Positions 54,901 to 64,000 of a DNA stretch of 64,000 nucleotides are shown here, piece by piece; the stretch's first letter is position 1; each line of letters begins with the position of its first letter. Source of the DNA: Streblospio benedicti (Eukaryota; Annelida; Polychaeta; Spionida; Spionidae); the NCBI GenBank assembly GCA_019095985.1, contig CM032659.1, positions 30,315,788 to 30,379,787 on the forward strand, given 5' to 3'. The notes beneath the pieces are model-generated. The model was not told where the DNA came from, made no database searches, and worked only from the letters and a program-made list of their open reading frames with translations. The position numbers were made by a program, and so were the translations under genes.

Positions 54901-55522
54901 TGATCAACAAAATTCTTCTGTCACTACACTAGATTTACCTTATTATTTGCATTCTCAGACATTTATCATTGTCCATCATCAGAGTATCTCTTTATTCTGT
55001 ATTTCAGTCTGGTTCATGACATCTTTACTCATTCGAAGGTGTATTGCCTTATTGTCTACTGGGAGTGAACGATAGGCTCACAAAAGGATAAATCCTATCA
55101 TGGAGGCCTACGATTGGATGGCTTACAATCAAAGCTGTTCAAGTGGCTACCTTACAATCAAAGCTGTTCAACATATCCTAGCAGGTCCCACTTTTGTGAG
55201 CCAGTCCTTCCTCCTGGCGCATCCGTATCTACCCCATCTAATGTCAAAGGCCCATCATGATCAAACTAGCATAATTTATATGGCGTCTCAACTGTGTCTA
55301 CATTGCCCTATCCCTGTCCTTGCAGGTTTGTACGCTGCTGATGGCGGGCCGTTCGGTGCCCCCGGTGCGGTGTACGGACACTCACTGTCCTGGGCGGACG
55401 AGAAGGCACCACGTCTGGGCCCCGGAAACACCCTCACCGCCAAGGTGTGGACGCCCGAGGACCCGCGGGCTGGCACAACGGGCGCACGGCAAGCAGGCGA
55501 CACGGGGGACCTGTTCACGTAG
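51999..55522 (+). CDS. PTF1A: PTF1A, pancreas transcription factor 1 subunit alpha (bHLH), 5' end missing
   Basis: Six visible exons, every intron in phase 1: 51999-52106, 52934-53272, 53644-53769, 54022-54141, 54700-54894, 55326-55522 (TAG). They encode 360 residues without the N-terminus. PTF1A is a nuclear class II bHLH factor. In vertebrates it pairs with E-proteins and RBPJ to drive pancreatic acinar and inhibitory-neuron fates. The bHLH ([38 protein letters not shown]) and the C-terminal [10 protein letters not shown] and [10 protein letters not shown] motifs, the RBPJ-contacting region, are diagnostic. The start codon probably lies in or before the gap at 51843-51942. Vertebrate genes have two exons, so this gene is more fragmented. 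Confidence 0.93.
52155..52315 (+). repeat. Dispersed CCCACATCCC repeat, copy 6
   Basis: GGTCGTATTTCCCACATCCT and GGCCTTTTTTCCCACATCCC, inside the PTF1A intron just after exon 52106. Confidence 0.6.
53644..53769 (+). CDS. PTF1A: PTF1A acidic exon
   Basis: Encodes [20 protein letters not shown] and a further acidic run, then SPSPADGGG. Such acidic stretches before a bHLH are compatible with an activation domain (inference). Flanked by TAG acceptor and GTAGGT donor, both phase 1. The following intron opens with a GACAAA-rich simple repeat. Confidence 0.8.
53786..53990 (+). repeat. GACAAA-rich simple repeat in a PTF1A intron
   Basis: Imperfect GACAAAGAC and GATGACAAA units run from just after the donor of the acidic exon to near the bHLH acceptor. 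Confidence 0.8.
54022..54894 (+). CDS. PTF1A: PTF1A bHLH domain split over two exons
   Basis: 54022-54141 holds the basic region and helix 1 ([20 protein letters not shown], then SINDAFE). 54700-54894 holds the loop and helix 2 ([20 protein letters not shown], then [16 protein letters not shown]), followed by a glycine-rich linker and KVIIHCH, which corresponds to vertebrate KVIICH. The intron falls in the first Gly codon after DAFE. Confidence 0.95.
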
Positions 55523-57866
55523 CACGTGGACTTGCACACATAGAGCGTTGCTTCACTACGACGTGGCTTGACGTATAACGTATTTCTCAGCTGGAAATGC
55601 AACCTCCAAAATAGTCTCGATCAATCAGACTGACACTACTTTGTTCGAGAGACTCGTAGGTCATTCATATGCATATTGGCGTGATGATCAAGGTTAATAG
55701 GTGATATTTGATGATGTCTCTCCACAATAAGCTGAACAATATTGCACTCATATCACCTAGATGTGGAATCAGTGCTGAGAACCTGTTGGATAAACTGTAT
55801 GGTCCGTTTGGGAACTACTCAGTATTCTCTCGTCAGCAATGAAGATGCACAACTAGTCAGTCGGGCTATTAGATGTGAGAAAAACCTCTCGAGGACACCC
55901 CCATCTCTATGTCTTACCGTATGGTGGGCGCAGGTGACTGCAGACGTGTGGCCAGGAAGATCCGACATGCCAGTCAATTACACGAGAACCCTGGAGTTCA
56001 TATGTAGCTTGAAAACTGATTCTGTGATTGCGCATATAAAGACAAAACGCTCCACTGGCCATTATGTTTGGTTGGAGGGAATAGCTGCTGAAATGCTCTG
56101 CAAAGTGTTGAATACTTACCCATAAGTATTAATTAAAGTAATCTTCATGAAGCTGCTATATACATACACTAGCGTAGACATATTATATTCAACAAAATAT
56201 TTATCAAACTTGTTTCGTACTATTGTTTTGTTGGTATTGCTGCCTTAAAATGTTATCCCATGTACAGTAGTGTTCAAATTAATTGTAAAATATTGTACAA
56301 ATTATGAGGTCATCAATTGAATGAATGTGTTGAAAATGCAATTATGTACCAGGTATTTAAAGACCCACCGCCATTGGGTTCTGCGCAGTTAGCACGAGGA
56401 TCTTTCCATGTTAGGCAAAGAGATTTGCAATATCAAGATGACTAAGGGTTCACCGTTCGTTATGGTTCGTGTGTGTGTGTGGGGGGTATGGGGTATGACA
56501 TGATTTGCAGGTTCCCACCGATCTTTTTATAGAAATTCCATCCCACCACCCCACTCTCCTAAAATTACTACTAATCTTCTGCCCTTCCTGCAAGTTCACA
56601 TGTAAGTGCAGCCTCCTCCCCCCACAAAAATCTTAAGTTTTAGCCCCCCCCAAGTATTTAATTGATACTACAGTGGGCCATGGTACATGATAGTTCTCTA
56701 AGCTTTTTGGCAATACCTGAGTACCTCATATGATTACCCTGACTGCATGGATAAAATGTTTAAGCGAACTCACCCACCGTCAGTATGAGAGGAATCACAC
56801 GAGGCCTTATTATTATACTACTAGTCATGATCTAGTCTCACCAGCCTAGTCACTATATATATGAAGTATTATACTCATATTGTCTTGTCATAGCATGTTT
56901 CACTTTCTGCATATTTGTGTTTGGTAATTCTAGTGAAATTCCTAACTACACTCCAGTCATTGTACCTGTTTTATACTGATATTAATTTTTCATTAAATGC
57001 TTCATATTCAATTTTTGACAATGCAGCTTATTTTACAAAGCAGCATACAGATGCTCATTTCTTTGTATTTATTTATATTCTGTTTTATATTGACCATTGT
57101 TGTTTTTGTTCATTGAAATTGGCCATTAAAGTGATTTCTAGTCATTTTCGTATTAACCAAAGTATCTTTGTATAGGCGTACACTTACATATGTCACTTTA
57201 TGTTCTGAAAATATGACTTTAGACAGGTTGAAATGGTGTGAGCTGTCGTACACAAGATGCCATACATCAAACTCGGTCGTGAGTGCGATCATGAGTTGCA
57301 TGAGTTGCATTGCTGGTGCCTTTCAATGCCTGTTTCTATCTAGTAACAATCCGTTGTAAACGTGCGGGAAACGTGTTGTAAACCCACAAACTGCCATTCC
57401 TTGGAAACGCACACTTTTTGTTTGTTGTGTATAGTAGGAGCATGCATGTGACGTACACGGGTTTTTTTTATTGTACGCAGTTTGTGAGTGTCCTCTGTAA
57501 CTGTAGCTAAATCCCGACAGCTGAGGTTTGTCCCACCTATGTAGGCATACAATAGGCTACTGTGTATTCTGAGAAATCAGCCATATGTTTTTCATTGTAC
57601 AACAGTGTCTAAGTGCAGTAGGCTAAATGAAGCATGATGACAAAAATACATTTGATATGTATTTAGGTCAAAAGAGTGGTATGACGTAGAGGTGGGTTTT
57701 TACCAGAAGACACTGCAGTGTGAATATCATGATGCTGCATACTCCACAGGGAGTTTCTATAACGATTTTATATCTGGATTCTATGATTCCTATGAAAGCA
57801 TGGCGTAACCTCTTCATATGGATACATTCACGTGTTTAATTGTGGCAATGCGAAGTTATGAAGATA

Positions 57867-58045
57867 CAGTAGAACCTCCAACTAAGACCATCTCTCTATT
57901 GAGACCACGTCTATAATAAGACCACTTTTCACGGCCCCAATCCTTCATAAAGCTACCAAAATGAACATCTGCTAGACACAACGTCTCTATTGAGACCACT
58001 TATAGCACTGGTCGCAAAGGTGGTCCTAATAGAGAGGTTCTACTG
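57867..58045 (+). mobile_element. Pogo/Tigger-like MITE, complete
   Basis: CAGTAGAACCTCCAAC to GAGAGGTTCTACTG, flanked by TA. It belongs to the same family as 39773-39942 and lies downstream of PTF1A. Confidence 0.75.
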
Positions 58046-58582
58046 TATGTAATGTGTGCGTGTGTGCGTGCGGTGTGCGTGCGTGTCGATGGTAATGATA
58101 GTGATAAATTGTATGAACAAGAAGTAAGTCAGTACACTGTCGCTTCTCTTGTTAGATTCGTATGTGAGCAGGCAGTGGTATGTACGTGTATGTTGATTGC
58201 TGTTGATTGTGGTCCATGCAGTAAGTGCTGGGAACAGCCAGGCGGTGCAGTCCTGCTGGGAACGTAGCCATGTGTGTGGGCTGTGGAAGCGAGAGTGGGT
58301 CTCGAGTGCAACTTTGTGTTTAATGTTCATCGATTGATCGTGAGAAGCATGCAAGACGGATATAGTGATAGAGGAGCAAGAATAAGATGGCTCTATTTGA
58401 GATATTTTTGCATTACACGTTACTTACATAGTAAAAATCGGACACAGACAGATACAATGTATTGAAGTGTCATAGTTTCATGCTAGTATTGGTTGTCTTA
58501 TGGACTGAATGTAAAAGCCATCCCTTTGGATTGTGCAGATTACTTCTTAATTGTGTCTACCTTCTATCTGAATGCTTTCAAG

Positions 58583-58634
58583 CAGTACAACCTGAACCAA
58601 TAGACTCAAGAGTCTATTGTTTCAGGTTGTACTG
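58583..58634. repeat. 52-bp near-perfect palindrome
   Basis: CAGTACAACCTGAACCAATA, then GACTC, AA and the reverse complement with one mismatch. Its ends resemble pogo-type termini (CAGTACAACC), so it may be a minimal foldback element. Confidence 0.75.
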
Positions 58635-59299
58635 ACTGCCATTGTATATTGTAATGACAGTATTGTGTTAACATCATGTGAACTAGTCAATGAGAGTAAA
58701 TAAATCTGCTAAAATCCATTTCCTGAGTATCATTTATCACAAAAATAATTATGCATCAATGTGATCGATTAGAAATAAAGCTTTATCAATATGAAATCCA
58801 AAGGTCAACATTCAACAGAATTAACCGCTCTTCATATGGATATCAAAGCACTGCTAGATATTTGTACAAAAACAAAGTGCTATTAGCATCTCCCACGCTT
58901 TACATTTACGTTACATTCTCTGTTTAACTGAGATTTCAAAGAACAAACACGGCCGTATTTGCGCATGCGCTATCGTTTCCGCACATGCGCAGAAAGCCGA
59001 TTGTCGCTCAAATAGTACAAATGGCGATTTTTGACGGGGATCAATAGAAATCAAAGTGGACAAAATGTGCAAATGGCCCCGGCTATTAAAATGTAACTCT
59101 ATGTGCATTGTTCTGCTCCTATTTGGCCCTCAGATCTCGAGAAGGAGTCGATAATAGGCGATAATACGGGCATTTTGTTACAGTAGAAGACAGGCGCCGT
59201 ATGCGAGGGCACGCACGTCATTCACCCGGTCAATGGCAACACAATCATACGTACACAGACCGTAATAGATTCCATACCTGTGTGCTTGGGGGAGTTGTA

Positions 59300-59530
59300 A
59301 GGATTATAAGTGGGTAGATATCTCAAATCCCACTAATTGTTTATTTTATTTTCCGCTATTATAGACTAGGACCTATACTAAAGGGTAGATTACCCCCCCT
59401 CCCCATTCCAATATTTTTGCTACAATCTTGCTAAATGATGTCATAATACACATCTGTTTGTGTCCCCTTTTCTCGTTTCTCCCTTCTGTCATGCCTGTCT
59501 TTTAGCCTTTCGCCCCACCTTCCACTTCCC
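59300..59530 (+). repeat. Dispersed repeat, diverged copy 7
   Basis: GGTAGATATCTCAAATCCCA, then CCTTTCGCCCCACCTTCCAC; weaker match than the other copies. Confidence 0.4.
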
Positions 59531-59984
59531 TACCACGACTCAAGACTGGCAAATACCATAATCAGTTTTACGCTCATAAAAATAGTTATCGTATTCACTA
59601 AAGTTATACGGACATCAAACCACAGACAATTTTAACAGCTGTGGTCATTTTATTCTCCCGTTGCATCGTTATATTGTAAGAAACAGTACTGTGAAGAACG
59701 AAAAAGAAAACAATAAACAAAACAAACCAAAAAACTTGAAACAATCAGGCAAATACACTGAATTTTATATACATACAAATCCACTATCACAATGCGCCTA
59801 CTGTACCACTCATGAAGCAGCGATTCGATTGAGAGTCGTGTTGGATAGGCGTGTTTCACCACAGAAGAGAAGGCAGATAAGCCCCATCAAGAGACCACCG
59901 CTACAATACCACCATAGTCCGTGTTCCCCACACTTGCTAAAGACACCATCACTGTGATTCCCCCGTACACCGACGAGGTGTTGA

Positions 59985-60200
59985 GGCCAAAGCTGTTGCT
60001 GTCTCTGCCGCGCCCCACACTCGCCCTGCCTACAGCCATTACGCTAAGCCCCTCAAGTGGGGCGGCGGCGGCGGCGGCGGCACATCACAGGCCGCCATTG
60101 ATCCACCGGAAGTGACGGATTACGAGTCGGATGTCGTCTGTTGTCGGCGGCAAACAGCAGAAATCGACATGGAGAGGCGCGGAGAGGGAGCGGCTTCCTT
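59985..60200 (+). promoter_or_regulatory. GC-rich promoter-like patch
   Basis: A CpG-rich stretch with a GGC run and ACCGGAAGTGACGG at about 60104-60117, an ETS-site core next to a CRE-like half. No gene was recognised on either side. 55523-59984 otherwise holds only repeats and unassigned sequence. Confidence 0.3.
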
Positions 60201-61890
60201 GTGGAACAAATAACAGACAGACACATTTCCGATTGACAAAATTGTGAATCATCAGGCCTACTACTATATTGATACGGTGAAGTTGTACTTTAAAAAGGCA
60301 AATATCACACAGAATAGAATGAAAAAAATGTGGAAAAGGGTCATGAATAATAACTTAGATGGAGCTATCTATCGTCAACAGGGAGTAGTAAGTTTGGAAG
60401 TGTAATGCTCTTAATCGTGTCCTCGTATATAAGTCACAAAATTCCTGTTTTTGTTACACCCGCCAGCAGCCCTGCCATGCGCTCCGTCCAGTCACGGCAA
60501 CCTATGTCACACAGGCTTGAAAAATGTTAATAACACGACCTAAATACTTATATTATAAATACACTGGGAACAACCCATTAACAGTTTAACAACTCACCAT
60601 TGGAGGCAGGTTTTACTCTCCTGTTCGATATGTCACTAGGGGTGTTTCACTTTGTGCTTTCACCACGAGGTATCAGACCAATGGAGGAGAATACAGCAAG
60701 CACCGCACAAACGTTTGTACTAATCAGGCTTTGCCAGTAATTGAGCGTGAAAGTCTTAGTCCGGAAACTTCCAGCGCATTCTTATGGAATCGTTAAACAG
60801 CCAGTTTGGGAACATTGTCAGAAATAGAAGCTCTTTGCTGCTCCAAGTGGAGACTGCTGCTGGTCGATACGGACGGCACTGAAGTGTTTTTTTTGCAAGA
60901 ACTTTCTTCTTACAAATAGATATATTTGTAGCTGTATCTGTTTATATCTAAGGTAAATATTAATGATATACGTTTGTGTATCGCTGCTTCATGAACATCT
61001 TTTGAATTTCTATTTTAGTGTGACCTTTGAATTTGAAAACAAAAATTAGTCAAGTCTTTTTCAAGCAAACATTCACACTAAAGTTAGCATGAGATTTATA
61101 AACAGTACTTAAAACCAACATGTATATGAAGTACAAGGATTTGGAGCCTACATTGTTTCATGGCTCACGGCGGGTAAGAAAAGCAAGGAGATGGTGTGGT
61201 TGAAAATCTGAATTTGCAAAATTTGGGAAAAGGCTGGAAAATAGTATTAAGTGAAAATTATACACAAAAAGCGGTGTGGGTGGAAAATTTCATATGATGC
61301 ATACGAATTAGGACGACGGATATCTATTGACACCTTACAAATCCCCCCACATAACACAAAGCCGCCAGTGGACCTACATGTGCTCATGGGACAGGTAATT
61401 AAAATCCACCGCAACGTCAGAATCACCGAGCATACAAATCATTACAGCCACAAGACAGTGGAGCAAAGAGCAGGAACAATGGAGGAGGCTGGATCAATAT
61501 GCCGGGACGACGTCTTGGGAACCGGCAAGGTGTCCACGGCCGGGGGGGGGGTTGGGGGTACATTATGTGGACGGGGCTACAGCAAATTCGACGTCAATGT
61601 TAAGTGTTCTTTTGAAATACATAAATGCCAAAGGTGATTGTAAGCACACTTTTCAAGTACTTTTGCATATTTCCGCCGTTTGCAGTATAGTTGCTGACTT
61701 TTGCTCTTGTGTTTTTTTGTAATTTGCACTGTATTGACGAGAGAGTAATTAAACTATTGACTCCGGCCTTCTTTTTCCATGCTGTAGCCAGGGGTTAGAA
61801 AATACTACAAAAAACACACCAGAACTACAGTAAAACCTTGCTGGGAACCCACGTATGGGAACCGCTTACCACTCTTCTGCTCGTTATGTA

Positions 61891-62075
61891 CGGTAGAACC
61901 TCTCTATTAGGACCACATTTTGGACCAGTGCGATAGCTAGGTGGTCTCAATATAGAGGCGCTCTCTATACAGAGGTTATTTTAGTAGCTTTTAGTAGCTT
62001 TGGGACCGTGCAAAGTGGTGTTATTAAAGAGATGGTCTTAATAGAGAGTTGGTCTTCATAGGAGGTTCTATACTG
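61891..62075 (+). mobile_element. Pogo/Tigger-like MITE
   Basis: Begins CGGTAGAACCTCTCTATT and ends AGGAGGTTCTATACTG, with TA on both flanks. It belongs to the same family as 57867-58045. Confidence 0.7.
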
Positions 62076-62939
62076 TATGTCTCTAAAGACGTTTCACTAA
62101 TTGAAACACCTCCATAACGACCCACAATATCACCAGTGTCCACTTCTCCGGGTTGCACTGTACATAACGCACGCTCTCCCGGTGTCGTCTGGGAAATGGC
62201 AGGTGCCCGCCGAGGCCCGGCGGAATGTTCCGATAATTGCCGAGTGATTGGCCGCGAGTGGTGAGGAAACAATGACGTGCGCTCGGCTAATTCCGTCTGG
62301 TAATGGGCTCTCCGGCTCTGTCAACAATACGGCTGCCACGTGGGTTAAATGTCCACCTCTGACTTGTGCTTTATACTCGAGAATGAGTGGGCCTAATTGC
62401 TATAGTTTTTGGGGTAATTAAAACAAAGAAAAAGAGAAGAAATGCTGAAATTAACTGTGTGTTTGCTGAGAACGGGACAGCACACTTAAAAAACAAGAAC
62501 AGAGGCCCCTGTTTCCTTGTAAATACTGTGAAATGGATTGCTCTTGTTTCTATTTGTTTTCAATTGACACAGACGAGTGCCCTATCGTGCGTGTCCCGCG
62601 TTGCTCAGAGACAGGTGCGTGTGACGTCATGAGCTAGTCAGTTTATAAGCGTCAGTTGACCCGCCCAATGCTGAGGAAACGTGAATAGCCAACCAGGTGA
62701 CTAAGAGAATATTTGACCATCGTTGAAATGTGAGCTGAATGAGGTTCTAACATTCCAGCATAAGCCGTGTTATCATTAGCATGTTGGGTAGGCCTAATGT
62801 AAGATGTTTTTCAGTAGGCTAATTGGGACAGAACGAAAGGCTATACGTAAAAACACGTGGCCAAAAATGCTGTGATATAAACATGTATCAAAATGGTTCA
62901 CGTGAACCAGGAAATGTTTGGGCGAAAGGTGCAGGTGCG

Positions 62940-63130
62940 CCGCTGTAGCCGCCATCTTGGATCTGTTGCCAAGCAACACTATCAGTTTGTTTTCTTTGAG
63001 AGGGCGCTGAGAGGCATAAATCACACGTCCGGCGTCGTTTAAAGCTCGTCACGTCACACGTCAGACATGCTTATCACACGAGGAGCGTTTTCGGCGAGTT
63101 TTACGAACTCTCAGCCGATGCTGGAATCGG
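62940..63130. promoter_or_regulatory. Promoter-like patch with YY1 motif and CRE-like sites
   Basis: GCCGCCATCTTGG at 62948-62960 matches the YY1 consensus. CGTCACGTCACACGTCA follows near 63048-63064. It lies in a CpG-richer stretch with no recognised exon. 60201-62939 shows only a MITE and no supported gene. Confidence 0.3.
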
Positions 63131-63749
63131 TAATTAACAAACGCCGATCCCGGCATGATAGGTTATTACCTGGCACTGCATTCTTCAAGTTTTGATGAAA
63201 TTCTGCCTAATAACATCGAGTCACAGATTCGAGTGTGAACTGTGATGCTTTTGAACACTGTGGTGAGCCAATGGATAATCAAGTTTAATATGCAATATGC
63301 ACAATAAAGGCGATAAAATTGCAATAAAGTGAAAGTTTGGAGAGAGCTCGCCGTGACGGGCTCAAGAGGGTGCCTCCTACCCGGGGTGACGCTAGCTCCG
63401 CCCGGGGGTGTGGTGGGCCGGAGGTGGCAGGCAGCATGCGGGCGGCTGGTGGTGGGGCACAGGGCAGCACTGCACAGGGTGGACAAGCTCATTATGAGCA
63501 TGGGAATGGTCACTATCTTGTAGAGGACGGTGCACACTGATGTGGTTATAGGTCTATAACTGATGACAACCAACCCGTGCACGAACACTACAGCTTTGCT
63601 TGAACACCTGAATATAATCACACACTAAAAAAAATCATATTGGTGGCTTCTGTCTGTTTATTGCAACCCCCAACACACACAGAATGAATGAAGAGCAAAC
63701 CACCAATCCAGACACCGTGACCCCTATCACTGTCGCCCGCTACCTGGCG

Positions 63750-63815
63750 GGGTCACCACGGGGTCAGAGGTCACGCCCCGCCACCTGCGGGTCATGACCC
63801 CGGGTAATGTGGTCA
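63750..63815 (+). promoter_or_regulatory. Cluster of nuclear-receptor half-sites (DR1 and palindrome)
   Basis: GGGTCAGAGGTCA at 63761-63773 is a direct repeat with one spacer (DR1). A further GGGTCA is at 63750-63755, and GGGTCATGACCC at 63789-63800 is a perfect palindrome. Sequence match only. Confidence 0.4.
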
Positions 63816-63934
63816 CGTGGCGGTCAGTGACGGCTACAAGTGGTGATGGAGAGGATTTCTCTAACTGTCTGAATATCTAATTCTCAATTCAAACTGCTTG
63901 CCAAAGGGGTGGGGTCGTTTTTCTGTGTCAGGGT

Positions 63935-64000
63935 TTGTGTTTCTGTAGCTGGGTGGGTAGGGAGTTAGACTTGTAATCAGAAGGTCGTGGGTTCGAGGTT
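63935..64000 (+). repeat. SINE head cut by the window edge
   Basis: TCTGTAGCTGGGTGGGTAGG, then GACTTGTAATCAGAAGGTCG and GGGTTCGAG: A and B boxes like the 49101 family. Confidence 0.55.

Noticed and set aside
61251-61637. 128-aa plus-strand frame
   Set aside because: No family resemblance, contains low-complexity glycine from a G run, and no splice or start context supports it.
63166-63621. GC-rich frames on both strands
   Set aside because: Open on both strands because of GC content; no domain recognised. It may be promoter or untranslated sequence.

Overview
The window is eukaryotic, AT-rich and intron-rich, with GT-AG introns. It carries many short terminal-inverted-repeat elements, tRNA-derived SINE-like copies, microsatellites and two scaffold gaps of 100 N (8278-8377 and 51843-51942). 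Domain usage (a clear PTF1A orthologue and a channel decorated with EGF and CUB modules) points to a bilaterian, probably a marine invertebrate. A deuterostome such as an echinoderm or hemichordate is my guess, at low confidence.

The dominant feature is one large minus-strand gene, 45890 down to 16054, which I could assemble into 36 coding exons with every intron phase compatible (4374 nt, 1457 codons plus stop). It encodes a DEG/ENaC-family (amiloride-sensitive type) cation channel. TM1 with the HG gating motif and TM2 with the G-x-S filter are intact. Between the conserved FPAVSFCN segment and the rest of the channel ectodomain lies a large insertion: CUB, 2 EGF, CUB, then 12 calcium-binding-type EGF modules. 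A furin-type RVKR site sits exactly where the insertion begins. A second possible terminal exon lies at 14227-14102.

Pieces of a second, closely related channel gene lie at the left: an exon 3 and half-CUB copy on the plus strand (2668-2929, 3233-3357) and an exon 1 copy on the minus strand (8865-8824), separated by the first gap. The conflicting orientation suggests an inverted contig or an inversion. The big gene also shows local rearrangement: a tandem duplication of about 4 kb that doubled the CUB-EGF block, a relic EGF exon, an inverted exon copy flanked by 13-bp direct repeats, and a 40-bp minisatellite grown from the exon 2 splice acceptor.

To the right, on the plus strand, lies PTF1A (six visible coding exons, 51999-55522). 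Its bHLH domain and its C-terminal RBPJ-interaction motif are diagnostic. The first coding exon is missing and probably lies in or beside the 51.8-kb gap. An intron splits the bHLH between helix 1 and the loop.

The rest is intergenic or intronic repeat: pogo-like MITEs with TA target duplications, several other terminal-inverted-repeat elements, a dispersed CCCACATCCC-rich repeat, SINE-like copies, a broken BEL/Pao pol fossil (about 6.36-8.2 kb), a Penelope-like endonuclease fragment (about 12.8-13.1 kb) and a decayed CUB-like gene inside intron 2. Beyond PTF1A, from 55.5 to 64 kb, I see no coding gene, but there are GC-rich promoter-like patches and a cluster of nuclear-receptor half-sites near 63.75 kb.
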